DNA of 64,000 bases from Anaerobacillus alkaliphilus (lineage in GTDB: Bacteria; Bacillota; Bacilli; Bacillales; Anaerobacillaceae), in the NCBI RefSeq assembly GCF_004116265.1, contig NZ_QOUX01000001.1, positions 62,001 through 126,000 on the forward strand. The letters are read 5' to 3'. Numbering within the stretch: position 1 is the stretch's first letter; every line of letters starts with the position of its first letter. The notes below the pieces were generated by a model. The model searched no databases, was not told the DNA's origin, and saw nothing but the letters and a program-made list of their open reading frames with translations. Below, piece by piece: positions 26,973-35,865 of the stretch. A program made the translations under genes and the position numbers.

Positions 26973-27188
26973 ATGACTTTAACGAAGCTTAGGAATAAGA
27001 CGGTAACTACTGATGATGATCTTGGACATAATCAACGGATAGGTATGCCAATTGAAGTATTTTGCTTAGAGAGAAAACAAACCATTGCCTTTGGTAAAAT
27101 ACAATCATTTACAAATGGTAAAGTTTGTATAAATGGCAATCATTACTGTCGAGACCAGTACGTACTGTTTGGTTTTCCAGCACAATGA
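26973..27188 (+). CDS. Conserved-looking small protein, 71 residues
   Basis: Function not recognised. The chain has no signal or membrane helix; the second half (MPIEVFCLERKQTIAFGKIQS split with VCINGNHYCRDQYVLFGF) looks like a small beta-rich fold, perhaps of SH3 type, with three cysteines. An AAAGGGAGTGATC site precedes ATG 26973. It has a strong promoter, a cre-like operator and its own terminator, so it is a single-gene unit that is probably well expressed. It lies between the recS and ypbF genes. Confidence 0.7.
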   Translation: MTLTKLRNKTVTTDDDLGHNQRIGMPIEVFCLERKQTIAFGKIQSFTNGKVCINGNHYCRDQYVLFGFPAQ

Positions 27189-27192
27189 CCAT

Positions 27193-27240
27193 AAATAAGA
27201 AGGATGAGGCCGACAATCTTCGGCCCCATCCTTCTTATTT
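27193..27240. terminator. Large bidirectional terminator
   Basis: A two-part stem (AAATAAGAAGGATG with CATCCTTCTTATTT, and inner GGCCGA with TCGGCC) with A/T tracts on both sides ends the 71-residue gene and the convergent ypbF. Confidence 0.85.
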
Positions 27241-27687
27241 GTGGAATAGATTTATATCTTGCTTATCCTTTAAATATTTAAACACTTTGTAGCGCTCTTT
27301 TAACTCATCTTTTGTCTTCCAGTAATCCATACTTCTATCTAGAATGTCATCTCTGATTTTATCTACATCCTTTTCTGCCTTGTCGAACTTCTTCTTGAAA
27401 TAAAACATTGAATAAAGAAGAAATGCAAGAGTTGCCATTAAGAAAAGGAGGAGGCTATCGTTGAGAATAAAATTTAATGCAGATGTACCAAGTCCACCAT
27501 TTATTTTCATTTTGTAGTAGAAATAACTTGCAAACAATAAGATAGTAATGATAGTTGTAACACCGATAATATTAAGATTCCTTTGCATTTTGTTTTCTTT
27601 TTCTTTTTTCTTCATCAAAAATAATAATGTGGTCTTTGAATGATCAGAGATATTAACTTGTTTTAAAAACTCTTCGAAGTCTTTCAT
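27235..27687 (-). CDS. ypbF: YpbF-family membrane protein (DUF2663-like)
   Basis: 150-residue protein with two transmembrane helices (about 39-57 and 76-96) and a charged, helical C-terminal cytoplasmic tail ending in KDQDINLFHK. The pattern and gene neighbourhood fit YpbF of Bacillus. No function is known for the family. It is transcribed opposite to its neighbours and has its own ribosome site (GAGGTGAC). Confidence 0.72.
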   Translation of the reverse strand: MKDFEEFLKQVNISDHSKTTLLFLMKKKEKENKMQRNLNIIGVTTIITILLFASYFYYKMKINGGLGTSALNFILNDSLLLFLMATLAFLLYSMFYFKKKFDKAEKDVDKIRDDILDRSMDYWKTKDELKERYKVFKYLKDKQDINLFHK

Positions 27688-27831
27688 ACTGTCACCTCGT
27701 TTCTTCCTTTTCTACCATATTTATTTTTCCATTAAAGAAATAGTACAAGTTCTAAGTAATTTTCAAATTTATAATAAAACGAATTCTGAATACATTCACT
27801 TTTCAGACTTTATGTAAGTGAATAGTTCTTG

Positions 27832-27859
27832 TTGAAAGCGTTTTCAAACGTTGTATAAT
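27832..27859 (+). promoter_or_regulatory. Promoter with consensus cre box, ferredoxin oxidoreductase operon
   Basis: TTGAAA (27832-27837), 16-bp spacer and TATAAT (27854-27859) lie 45 bases before the first gene. TTGAAAGCGTTTTCAAA (27832-27848) matches the CcpA cre consensus (WTGNAANCGNWWNCAWW) at every position and covers the -35 and half the spacer. CcpA bound here should block RNA polymerase when sugars are plentiful. Confidence 0.8.
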
Positions 27860-27903
27860 AAAGGTAGTAAGAAAAATTGAGAAACTATGGAAGGGGGGAG
27901 AAG

Positions 27904-28581
27904 GTGGAACACTCAAAAAGAATAAAAATTATCACAGGGCATTTTGGTAGTGGAAAAACAGAAATTGCAATTAACATATCAATAAAAGAGGCAATATATT
28001 ACAAGAAAGTGGCATTAAATGACCTAGATGTCATCAACCCCTATTTTAGATCGAGAGATGTTGGGGAGCATCTCACTAAATTAGGTGTGGAACTAATTGC
28101 TCCAAAAGGAATATTAGCTACTGCTGATTTGCCTATTGTTTCTCCAGATGTTTACCGCGTGCTACAGGATTCTTCGTACCGAGTCATTATTGATGTTGGC
28201 GGCGACAAAGATGGGGCAACAGCTTTGGGACAATATTTTCATAAATTAAAAGATGAAGATTATGAATTACTTTTTGTCATAAATGCTAATAGGCCGTATG
28301 TAAGCACTGTCAAGGGAATTGTCTCTACCATTCATGAAATAGAGAAAGTTTCAAGACTTTCGGTAACAGGGTTAATTAATAACACAAATCTTGGCTGTAA
28401 GGAAACAACAGTTGATACTTTGCTTCAAGGAATCATGATTTCCAAAGAGGTTAGTGAAACATTAGGTATTCCATTTTTATATACAACTTTGTCAGACAAG
28501 GTAATTGGAACGAAAGAGATTGAAGAGTTACCTAATCTACATTATATTAAACGATTTATGAAACTTCCCTGGGAGAATTAG
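27904..28581 (+). CDS. P-loop ATPase (CobQ/MinD/ParA-like), first gene of the VOR operon
   Basis: 225-residue soluble protein of the SIMIBI P-loop class. Walker A is HFGSGKTEIAIN near residue 14, a second conserved segment reads NDLDVINPYFRSRD, and Walker B-like VIIDVGGD lies at about 98-105; a late VINANRP may bind the guanine/adenine base. It is not a normal CobB, MinD or ParA. It lies 14 bases before the ferredoxin subunit of the oxidoreductase and shares its promoter, so a maturation or regulatory role for that complex is a reasonable guess. GTG 27904 follows GGGGGAG. Confidence 0.7.
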   Translation: MEHSKRIKIITGHFGSGKTEIAINISIKEAIYYKKVALNDLDVINPYFRSRDVGEHLTKLGVELIAPKGILATADLPIVSPDVYRVLQDSSYRVIIDVGGDKDGATALGQYFHKLKDEDYELLFVINANRPYVSTVKGIVSTIHEIEKVSRLSVTGLINNTNLGCKETTVDTLLQGIMISKEVSETLGIPFLYTTLSDKVIGTKEIEELPNLHYIKRFMKLPWEN

Positions 28582-28595
28582 AGGAGGAGAGCAAC

Positions 28596-28826
28596 TTGGA
28601 AAAGAGAGTCATTTTTAATGAGGATGTTTGTAAAGGTTGTGGTTTATGTGTTAACGTCTGCCCAACTAGTATTATTAAAATCTCAGAAACAATTAATATA
28701 AAAGGCTATCATCCGGCATACGTTGACCAACAGGAAGCTTGTAGTAGCTGTGCAGCTTGTGGTCGCATTTGTCCCGACGGAGTTATTACAGTTTATCGAC
28801 CAACAGAGAGAAAAACGGCGTCATAA
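28596..28826 (+). CDS. 2-oxoacid:ferredoxin oxidoreductase, ferredoxin-like delta subunit
   Basis: 76-residue 2[4Fe-4S] protein with two cysteine motifs, C-x2-C-x2-C-x3-CP (CKGCGLCVNVCP) and a second CSSCAACGRICP. This is the electron-carrying subunit of four-subunit VOR/KGOR enzymes and passes electrons from the thiamine centre to external ferredoxin. TTG start follows GAGGAGGAGAG. It is followed by the alpha, beta and gamma genes in order. Confidence 0.88.
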   Translation: MEKRVIFNEDVCKGCGLCVNVCPTSIIKISETINIKGYHPAYVDQQEACSSCAACGRICPDGVITVYRPTERKTAS

Positions 28827-28868
28827 AAAGACAAAGTCGGGAATGAACTTTAGAGGGGAGATTTTTCA

Positions 28869-29936
28869 ATGGCAAAAGTACTAATGAAGGGGAACGAGGT
28901 AATCGCTGAAGCAGCTATTCAATCAGGCTGTAAATATTTTTTTGGCTATCCAATTACGCCGCAAAGTGAACTTGTGGCGTATATGGCTAAAAGATTACCT
29001 GAAGTAGATGGCTTATTTTTGCAGGCAGAAAGTGAAATTGCGGCAATAAATATGGTTTATGGGGCGGCATCGGCGGGTGTTAGAGTGATGACATCGTCTT
29101 CAAGCCCTGGTTTTAGTTTAAAGCAAGAGGGAATTTCCTTTCTAGCAGGAGCTGAACTTCCAGCAGTTTTGGTGAACATTGCTAGAGGAGGACCGGGACT
29201 TGGAAATATCCAGCCCGCACAATCAGACTACTTCCAAGTAACAAAAGGAGGAGGTCATGGTGATTATTATACTCCAGTTCTTGCTCCGAGTACGTTACAG
29301 GAGGTTGTCGAGCTAACCCAGGTTGCTTTTTATTTAGCTGACAAATATCGAACTCCAGTTATTTTGCTTGGGGATGGGATGCTAGGACAAATGATGGAAC
29401 CTGTTGAATTTGCCTCCATTGATTTTACGGAAGCATTCCCAAAAAAAGACTGGGCTACCACTGGTACGAGAGGGGATGGACCCCCACGAGTTATTTCTTC
29501 TTTAGAATTGAACGATGTGAATTTAGAGAACCACAATAAAAAGTTGCAAGCTAAGTATAGTGAAATAAAGTGTCAGGAAGTTCGTGTTGATAGCTACCTA
29601 GCTGATGATGCTGATTATTTTGTGGTTGCATACGGAACAGTGTCGAGGATTGCCAAGAATGCCATCGATGCCGCTAGGCAAAAGGGGATCAAAATTGGAA
29701 TGATTAGACCTATTACTCTATGGCCATTTCCTGAGCAAGCCTTCATTGAACGTAAAGATAAAGCAAAAGGTTATCTAGTTGTTGAGATGAGCGCAGGACA
29801 AATGGTTGAAGATGTTCGACTTGCAGTCAATGGGACGGCACCTGTTACGTTTTTTGGTCGAACAGGTGGAGTTATCCCGAGTCATCTGGAAATCTATGAC
29901 GCAATTATGAACGTAGCTGGAGGTGAGCTAGTATGA
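28869..29936 (+). CDS. 2-oxoacid:ferredoxin oxidoreductase alpha subunit (VorB/KorA-like)
   Basis: 355-residue subunit with the pyruvate:ferredoxin oxidoreductase domain I fold: [28 protein letters not shown] is split over the start, then [14 protein letters not shown] and the C-terminal domain II with [14 protein letters not shown]. It binds the 2-oxoacid with the beta subunit. The single-domain, short form fits the four-subunit VOR/KGOR class rather than the two-subunit KorAB of aerobic Bacillus. Whether the substrate is a branched-chain 2-oxoacid or 2-oxoglutarate cannot be told from sequence alone. It overlaps the beta gene by four bases. Confidence 0.85.
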   Translation: MAKVLMKGNEVIAEAAIQSGCKYFFGYPITPQSELVAYMAKRLPEVDGLFLQAESEIAAINMVYGAASAGVRVMTSSSSPGFSLKQEGISFLAGAELPAVLVNIARGGPGLGNIQPAQSDYFQVTKGGGHGDYYTPVLAPSTLQEVVELTQVAFYLADKYRTPVILLGDGMLGQMMEPVEFASIDFTEAFPKKDWATTGTRGDGPPRVISSLELNDVNLENHNKKLQAKYSEIKCQEVRVDSYLADDADYFVVAYGTVSRIAKNAIDAARQKGIKIGMIRPITLWPFPEQAFIERKDKAKGYLVVEMSAGQMVEDVRLAVNGTAPVTFFGRTGGVIPSHLEIYDAIMNVAGGELV

Positions 29937-30691
29937 AGCTTGTCTTTCAAAGAACAGTAGGTTTACAAGAGAAAGAAACACACTATTGTCCTGGGTGTAC
30001 TCATGGGATTATCCATCGCTTAGTTGGTGAAGCTCTTGAGGAACTAGACATTTTAGAAGACACAGTTGGAGTGGCTTCCGTCGGGTGTTCCGTTTTGTCC
30101 TACGAGTACTTCAATTGTGATATGACTCAAGCTGCTCACGGAAGAGCTCCAGCTGTCGCAACAGGAATAAAGCGAGTTCTTCCAAATAACCGCATTGTTT
30201 TTACGTACCAGGGAGATGGAGATTTAGCTTCGATTGGGATGGCAGAGATTATTCATGCTGCAGCGAGAGGAGAACACATTACCGTGATCTTTGTCAATAA
30301 TGCAACATATGGAATGACTGGTGGTCAGATGGCACCGACAACTCTTATTGGACAAAAAACAGCAACAACGCCGCTAGGAAGAAACGAACAAACTCAGGGA
30401 GCGCCTATTAGAGTTTCAGAGATGCTAGCTACCCTTGATAGCGTTGCCTATATTGAAAGAGTTTCTACTCATAACATTGCCAATATTTTAAAGGCAAAGA
30501 AAGCAATAAAAAAGGCATTTCGTTATCAAAAAGAACAGGTAGGCTTTAGTTTTGTCGAAGTACTATCTACATGCCCGACAAACTGGGGATTGGATCCAGA
30601 GGAATCATTACAGTGGGTTGAGGACAATATGGTCCCTTATTATCCTCTTGGAGTAAAAAAAGATCGGGGAGTGACGACCAATGTTACATGA
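29933..30691 (+). CDS. 2-oxoacid:ferredoxin oxidoreductase beta subunit, thiamine pyrophosphate-binding
   Basis: 252-residue catalytic subunit. HYCPGCTHG near the N terminus and the thiamine pyrophosphate motif GDGDLASIG with a downstream [16 protein letters not shown] are characteristic of the family. Together with alpha it decarboxylates the 2-oxoacid and makes acyl-CoA. ATG overlaps the alpha stop, and the end overlaps gamma by 11 bases, so all subunits are translated together. Confidence 0.88.
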   Translation: MKLVFQRTVGLQEKETHYCPGCTHGIIHRLVGEALEELDILEDTVGVASVGCSVLSYEYFNCDMTQAAHGRAPAVATGIKRVLPNNRIVFTYQGDGDLASIGMAEIIHAAARGEHITVIFVNNATYGMTGGQMAPTTLIGQKTATTPLGRNEQTQGAPIRVSEMLATLDSVAYIERVSTHNIANILKAKKAIKKAFRYQKEQVGFSFVEVLSTCPTNWGLDPEESLQWVEDNMVPYYPLGVKKDRGVTTNVT

Positions 30692-31241
30692 AATCATTAT
30701 CGCTGGCTTTGGTGGGCAAGGGGTTATGTCTATGGGGCAACTACTAGCATATGCAGGCATGATTGAAGAAAAGCATGTGTCATGGCTCCCTTCTTATGGG
30801 CCAGAACAACGAGGTGGAACAGCCAATGTATCAGTGGTAATTAGTGATCAACCTGTAGGGTCACCGGTTATTCAATTTCCTACAGTTGCAATTGTCTTAA
30901 ACAATCCTTCTTTTCAAAAATTTGAACCAAAAGTTAAATCAGGTGGTTTACTAATCGTTAATAAGTCCTTAATAGAATTGAAAAGTGAGAGGGAAGATAT
31001 TACAATTATCGAAGTTCCTGCAACTGAGCTGGCTGGCCAAATTGGAACTACAAGAGTTGCGAACTCTGTAATATTAGGGGCTTTTTTAGAGTATTCTAAA
31101 GCTGTAACACAAGACGCTGTAATAGAGTCCTTGAAGAAAGTTTTGACGAAAAGAAAACATCACTTAATTCCGGCGAATGAACAAGCATTATCCCAAGGCG
31201 CTCTATTAGTGAAGAAAAGTAATTTAAAAAGGACTAGTTAG
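30681..31241 (+). CDS. 2-oxoacid:ferredoxin oxidoreductase gamma subunit
   Basis: 186-residue subunit with a Rossmann-like gamma domain: [16 protein letters not shown] at the N terminus, [16 protein letters not shown], and [13 protein letters not shown]. It helps bind coenzyme A. It completes the delta-alpha-beta-gamma set, and a terminator follows. Such enzymes are typical of anaerobes and facultative anaerobes degrading amino acids. Confidence 0.88.
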   Translation: MLHEIIIAGFGGQGVMSMGQLLAYAGMIEEKHVSWLPSYGPEQRGGTANVSVVISDQPVGSPVIQFPTVAIVLNNPSFQKFEPKVKSGGLLIVNKSLIELKSEREDITIIEVPATELAGQIGTTRVANSVILGAFLEYSKAVTQDAVIESLKKVLTKRKHHLIPANEQALSQGALLVKKSNLKRTS

Positions 31242-31256
31242 TCGATCGTACGTTTA

Positions 31257-31298
31257 GACAGGATGACTTACTGATGTATGTCATCCTCCTTTTTTTTC
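31257..31298 (+). terminator. Terminator of the ferredoxin oxidoreductase operon
   Basis: An 8-bp stem (AGGATGAC with GTCATCCT) extended inside by TTAC/GTA, followed by eight T. Confidence 0.8.
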
Positions 31299-31387
31299 GA
31301 ATGGTACAACGGCAAACTTTAAACTTTACCCAAGTTTCGATAAAATAAAGGCAGTTGCAAAAAAAATTCTTATTAGGGGGCGTAACA

Positions 31388-33067
31388 ATGAATGAGGTTA
31401 AAACAGATATAGAAATTGCTCAAGAATGTATCATGAAACCAATTTCAGAAATTATAGATCAATTAAGCTTAGATAAAGATGACTGGGAACCATATGGCAA
31501 ATATAAAGCGAAAATATCTTTAGATGTTCTAGAGAGATTACATACTAAGGAAGATGGCAAAGTTATTTTAGTTACGGCAATTAGCCCTACACCTGCTGGA
31601 GAAGGAAAATCAACCGTGACGGTAGGACTAGGTCAGGGATTAACAAAAATTGGAAAAAATGCAATGATTGCTCTTAGAGAACCTTCACTAGGACCTAGCA
31701 TGGGGATTAAAGGTGGAGCAGCTGGTGGTGGCTACTCTCAAGTTGTTCCAATGGAAGATATAAATCTTCATTTCACTGGTGACTTTCATGCGATAACAAC
31801 AGCACACAATGCTTTAGCTGCCTTATTAGACAATCATATCCATCAAGGCAATACGTTGAATATTGATGTTCGACGAGTTGTTTGGAAACGGGTTGTTGAT
31901 TTAAATGATCGTGCGCTCAGACAAGTGGTCATCGGTTTAGGTGGGCCTGTTCAGGGGGTACCTAGGGAAACTGGATTTGACATAACCGTCGCCTCTGAAA
32001 TTATGGCAATCCTTTGTCTGGCAAATAATCTACAAGATCTGAAAGCACGACTTTCAAAAGTAGTTGTTGCATATAACTTTGCTCAACAGCCCGTAACCGT
32101 GAAAGATTTGGGTGTTGAAGGCGCACTGACTCTTCTATTAAAAGATGCAATAAAGCCAAACTTAGTTCAAACATTAGAAGGTACACCTGCATTAATTCAT
32201 GGCGGACCTTTTGCTAACATTGCCCATGGTTGTAACAGTGTCATTGCTACGAAGATGGCTGCTAAGCTTGCAGATTATGTCGTGACAGAGGCAGGCTTTG
32301 GTGCCGACCTAGGGGCTGAAAAATTTCTTAATATTAAAGCTAGATATGCAAAACTAAAACCAAGTCTTGTAGTAGTAGTAGCGACAGTAAGAGCGTTAAA
32401 GATGCATGGTGGAGTTCCAAAAGTTGAATTGAAACAAGAGAATGGAGAGGCGCTTAAGCTTGGGATTGATAACTTGTTAAAGCATATTGAGACTATACGA
32501 GCGTTTGGTCTCCCTCTCGTTGTAGCTATAAATAAGTTTATTACAGATACAGAAGAGGAAATCAAAATCTTGCAAAACCTTTGTAAGGAGCATGGAGTAG
32601 AGGCTGTTCTGACCGAAGTCTGGGCTAAAGGTGGGGAAGGAGCATCGGAACTAGCTCAAAGGTGTGTTTCATTAATTGACGTTGAGGAAAACCGCTTCGA
32701 GCATCTATATCCGTTAGATGCTTCGATCCAGGAAAAGATTGAAACAATAGCTAGAAAAGTTTATGGAGCTAGTGGTGTAGAATTTACTTCAAAAGTAAAA
32801 AGACAAATCGCTTCATTTGAGAAAGAAGGTTGGGGAGAGTTGCCAATTTGTATGGCAAAAACTCAATATTCGCTGTCGGATGATCCTACTCGCTTAGGTA
32901 GGCCCAAAGACTTTACGATTACTGTCAGGGAATTAAGACCTTCAGTTGGAGCAGGCTTTATTGTCGCGCTAACAGGAGATGTGATGACAATGCCCGGTCT
33001 TCCGAAACAACCGGCGGCATTACGCATGGATGTATCAGAGGACGGTAAGGCAATAGGATTATTTTAG
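31388..33067 (+). CDS. fhs: Formate-tetrahydrofolate ligase
   Basis: 559-residue enzyme that makes 10-formyltetrahydrofolate from formate, ATP and tetrahydrofolate. Its P-loop region reads [16 protein letters not shown], followed by [16 protein letters not shown], a family hallmark; length is normal. ATG 31388 follows TTAGGGGG. TTTAAA-17 bp-TAAAAT (31318-31346) is a possible weak promoter. It is a single-gene unit between two terminators. B. subtilis lacks fhs; here it may feed one-carbon units to purine and methionine synthesis, or act in formate use. Confidence 0.95.
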   Translation: MNEVKTDIEIAQECIMKPISEIIDQLSLDKDDWEPYGKYKAKISLDVLERLHTKEDGKVILVTAISPTPAGEGKSTVTVGLGQGLTKIGKNAMIALREPSLGPSMGIKGGAAGGGYSQVVPMEDINLHFTGDFHAITTAHNALAALLDNHIHQGNTLNIDVRRVVWKRVVDLNDRALRQVVIGLGGPVQGVPRETGFDITVASEIMAILCLANNLQDLKARLSKVVVAYNFAQQPVTVKDLGVEGALTLLLKDAIKPNLVQTLEGTPALIHGGPFANIAHGCNSVIATKMAAKLADYVVTEAGFGADLGAEKFLNIKARYAKLKPSLVVVVATVRALKMHGGVPKVELKQENGEALKLGIDNLLKHIETIRAFGLPLVVAINKFITDTEEEIKILQNLCKEHGVEAVLTEVWAKGGEGASELAQRCVSLIDVEENRFEHLYPLDASIQEKIETIARKVYGASGVEFTSKVKRQIASFEKEGWGELPICMAKTQYSLSDDPTRLGRPKDFTITVRELRPSVGAGFIVALTGDVMTMPGLPKQPAALRMDVSEDGKAIGLF

Positions 33068-33073
33068 AGAATG

Positions 33074-33110
33074 AAAAGAACTAAACCGATTGGTTTAGTT
33101 CTTTTATTTT
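33074..33110. terminator. Terminator after fhs
   Basis: A 14-bp perfect stem (AAAAGAACTAAACC with GGTTTAGTTCTTTT) with a GATT loop lies between fhs and a convergent small gene; it can work both ways. Confidence 0.85.
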
Positions 33111-33127
33111 ATTGGAAAAATAAAATT

Positions 33128-33265
33128 TTAGTCAGTATTCTCTTCAACATAGGCAATAAGCGCAACATGCTTCCCAAGTTGCTCCTCTATTTTCTTTTCT
33201 AGATGAGTAATTTCTTCCATAACTTCTTTGTTGCTTCGAATATCTTCAATTTGGTACTCCTTCAT
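33128..33265 (-). CDS. Small acidic helical protein, 45 residues
   Basis: Short open frame on the minus strand. It begins MKEYQIEDIR, is rich in E and K with a heptad-like pattern (VMEEITHLEKKIEEQL) and ends in ALIAYVEENTD. A strong AAAGGAGG ribosome site lies a few bases before its ATG, and it shares the terminator at 33074. These points make it a credible gene despite its size. I do not recognise a function. Confidence 0.65.
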   Translation of the reverse strand: MKEYQIEDIRSNKEVMEEITHLEKKIEEQLGKHVALIAYVEENTD

Positions 33266-33433
33266 TTTTTTTCCTCCTTTTATAAATGTGTTGCTATTAG
33301 GTATTATTTATCCCTTCATCAGTAGTAATTATTAGGCTCATTTTCGTTCTAATAAGGATAATGATTTTCTTAACTTCTGAATAGAATTAGTAGCAGTCTG
33401 TTTACTTAATTTTCTTAGTAGGGAGTGCCTCAA

Positions 33434-33814
33434 ATGAAAAAACGTGTATTATTACTTCTAATTGGGTTTTGGTGTTTAAAAATGTCGATGAATATGTTTC
33501 CTACACTTGATGTATTAACTAATGAGAATTTTATACAGAAACTGGTCTTTGAGCCATTTAAATTGCTAGGTGCATTGCTCTTATTTATCTTTGGTTTTTT
33601 AGCAATTGCAAGGGTTATTAAACGAATTTGTGAACAGATTTATAAAGGAAACAAGAGTAATGAGGAGTTGCTTTGGATAGGGTTCATACTTGTGATTTTT
33701 GTGTTTTTAGGATTCCAAAGCTTCTGGTTGACCGTCCTCGCCATAGGCTTTTCTCTCTTTTATGGTATAATGGATGCTAACATTAGACGGAGAAGTCGGC
33801 ACTACAATAATTAA
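33434..33814 (+). CDS. Hypothetical membrane protein, 126 residues
   Basis: Not recognised. It has an N-terminal hydrophobic helix (about 3-20), a second at about 42-60 and a pair at about 78-112, ending in a basic tail (NIRRRSRHYNN). AGGGAGTG precedes ATG 33434. It is followed by ypbG after 16 bases on the same strand, so the two are probably one transcript. Confidence 0.65.
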   Translation: MKKRVLLLLIGFWCLKMSMNMFPTLDVLTNENFIQKLVFEPFKLLGALLLFIFGFLAIARVIKRICEQIYKGNKSNEELLWIGFILVIFVFLGFQSFWLTVLAIGFSLFYGIMDANIRRRSRHYNN

Positions 33815-33830
33815 ATAGAGGAGGGGTAAT

Positions 33831-34595
33831 GTGGAAGTCATATTTACAATAGTTGTAATCATTCCCTTATTAGTATTAGTATATATGTGGCTTGAGGCAC
33901 GAAAAAATAAAATTACGTATACAGAACTAGCTTTTTCTAGTTACCCCAAGAATGAACCTAATATGAAGCTTTTTTTTATTTCTGATGTCCATCATCGGAA
34001 AATTAGTGAGAAAATCATAAGTGAAATTAAAGGAAATGTAGATCTGATTGTTATTGGTGGTGATTTAGCTGAAAAGGGAGTGCCACTATCAAAAATTGAA
34101 GAAAACCTTAAAGCCCTGACAGCTATTGCACCTACTTACTTTGTATGGGGAAATAATGATTATGAGATAGATCATTTAAAACTAGAAACAATGTTGAAGA
34201 ACGAAGGTGTTGTTCAGCTAGTTAATAGTTCTAAAATGATCAGTAATGTTCTTTCACCTATATATTTAATAGGTGTAGATGATTATGGACATCATTTCGA
34301 TAATCTTGAAGAAGCATTAAAAAATTGTAACGGTGGATTTCAAATATTAATAAGTCATAATCCAGATATTAAGAAGAAAATTAGGGAAAATCATCAGATT
34401 AGTCTAATTTTAAGTGGCCACACACACGGTGGGCAAATTAGACTATTTGGATGGGGAATTACAGAGAAAGCGGGTTTTACCAAATTAAAAAAGGATTTGT
34501 ATATGTTGGTTAGTAACGGTTATGGCACTACTAGGCTCCATCTTAGAATGGGTGCTCCTGCAGAAGCTCATGTCATTACACTGAGATCTATTTAA
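33831..34595 (+). CDS. ypbG: Membrane-anchored metallophosphoesterase YpbG
   Basis: 254-residue calcineurin-type phosphoesterase with an N-terminal membrane anchor (about 2-20). Metal-binding motifs appear in order: FFISDVHH, GGDLAEKG, GNNDYE, ISHNPD and SGHTHGGQIRLFG. All ligands are present. Similar enzymes (YkuE, LpxH-like) act on phospholipid or nucleotide pyrophosphates, but the substrate here is unknown. GTG start follows GAGGAGGGG. Its place near ypbF and ypbH matches ypbG of B. subtilis. Confidence 0.82.
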   Translation: MEVIFTIVVIIPLLVLVYMWLEARKNKITYTELAFSSYPKNEPNMKLFFISDVHHRKISEKIISEIKGNVDLIVIGGDLAEKGVPLSKIEENLKALTAIAPTYFVWGNNDYEIDHLKLETMLKNEGVVQLVNSSKMISNVLSPIYLIGVDDYGHHFDNLEEALKNCNGGFQILISHNPDIKKKIRENHQISLILSGHTHGGQIRLFGWGITEKAGFTKLKKDLYMLVSNGYGTTRLHLRMGAPAEAHVITLRSI

Positions 34596-34611
34596 CAAAC
34601 GTTGTACAAAT

Positions 34612-34641
34612 TTTACACAAGAGCATGTTTATGTTTATACT
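34612..34641 (+). promoter_or_regulatory. Candidate promoter and operator of the B12-binding MerR regulator
   Basis: TTTACA (34612-34617), 18-bp spacer and TATACT (34636-34641). TTGTACAAATTTTACACAA (34602-34620), an imperfect palindrome, covers the -35. AGCATGTT (34622-34629) and AACATGCT (34657-34664) form an inverted repeat over the start region. An autoregulatory operator is plausible. Confidence 0.4.
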
Positions 34642-34740
34642 AAGATTAGTAAAAAGAACATGCTGGAAAGAGAATTCTAGTGTCCTAATGCAACAACAAT
34701 GACTGATGTTGTGCAAATAAATATATAGGAGCTAATGTTT

Positions 34741-35652
34741 ATGGCGAATGATAAAGCAAAATATAATATAAAAGCAATATCGAATATATTAGGAATTCAA
34801 CCTGGAACCCTTAGAGCTTGGGAACGTCGATATAATATAGTCGAGCCAATCCGGAACGACTCGGGTCATCGGTTGTATTCGGACGAACATGTAGCCATTT
34901 TACGTTGGTTGTTAGATAAGGTAAATAAAGGCTTTACGATAGGACAAGCTGTTGGTCTCTTGGAAAAAGGCAGTGTTAATTTAGAAACACAAAATGAACC
35001 ACAGCATACCAATAGATTAGAAACATTTGCAAGAGAGTTAAAAGAAAGTTTATTAAGCTTCCAAGAACTAAGAGCAAATCATATTTTAGATGAGGCTTTT
35101 AGTTTATTTAGTGTGGAAAAGGTTGTTCTTGAAATAATTAGTCCTGTACTTATAGAAATAGGAGAAGCTTGGGAAAATAATAAAATTACTGTTGCACATG
35201 AACATTATTCTTCGCAATATTTAAGAACAAGAATAGGATCAATTTTTAATAATTTACAAATAGATCCGCTTTTACCGAAAGTAGTTGCGGTTTGTGGTCC
35301 AAGTGAACGCCATGAGTTAGGATTACTAATTTTTACATTATACCTTCGAAGAAAAGGTTTTGAAGTTATCTACTTAGGAACAGGAGTACCTACAAAGGAT
35401 CTGAAACTTGTAGTAGGGGAAACTTCAGCTAAATATTTATTTTTATCTTGTTCGATTAGTACGAATTTAAAGGAAACATTAACCGTAATTGATGAGATGA
35501 GTGAGTTTATGCCAGGATTACATATCGGTCTCGGTGGAAACGGAGTATACCACTTGTCGAAGCGACAAAATGAAGAGTACAAACAATTTCTTTTGGGGAA
35601 TTCCAAGGATGAATGGGATGAATGGTTAAAAGTTAGGCTGTTCAAATCGTAA
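34741..35652 (+). CDS. CarH/LitR-like MerR regulator with B12-binding domain
   Basis: 303-residue regulator. An N-terminal MerR winged helix (about 8-75; LGIQPGTLRAWERRY and HRLYSDEHV) is followed by a helical bundle and a cobalamin-binding Rossmann domain (about 180-300). The light-sensor signature of CarH/LitR is intact: W144-x9-E154-H155 in the bundle, and E189-x-H191-x2-G194, whose histidine would be the lower axial ligand. In known members, adenosylcobalamin drives tetramer formation and repression, and light breaks the complex. The start at 34741 has TAGGAG nine bases upstream. Target genes are unknown; a carotenoid locus is not in the window. Confidence 0.85.
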   Translation: MANDKAKYNIKAISNILGIQPGTLRAWERRYNIVEPIRNDSGHRLYSDEHVAILRWLLDKVNKGFTIGQAVGLLEKGSVNLETQNEPQHTNRLETFARELKESLLSFQELRANHILDEAFSLFSVEKVVLEIISPVLIEIGEAWENNKITVAHEHYSSQYLRTRIGSIFNNLQIDPLLPKVVAVCGPSERHELGLLIFTLYLRRKGFEVIYLGTGVPTKDLKLVVGETSAKYLFLSCSISTNLKETLTVIDEMSEFMPGLHIGLGGNGVYHLSKRQNEEYKQFLLGNSKDEWDEWLKVRLFKS

Positions 35653-35786
35653 CTCAAATCTTAAATTGAGTAAATTTAAATGAACCTCTTGACATCTTAC
35701 TTCATATCTTAATATTACCTATAAAAACAATAATAGAAGATTTGGCAGTAGGTTCTCGTCGTTACCCCTGAAGTTAACAACGATCC

Positions 35787-35815
35787 TTTAGAAAAAACAT
35801 TTTTTAACATATAAT
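35787..35815 (+). promoter_or_regulatory. Candidate promoter of ypbH
   Basis: TTTAGA (35787-35792), 17-bp spacer and TATAAT (35810-35815), 50 bases before the start. The -35 is only a partial match. Confidence 0.45.
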
Positions 35816-35865
35816 GGTATGCCGGATGTTGATTGATCTTGTGTAAGAAGGAGGCGAAAAATGAC

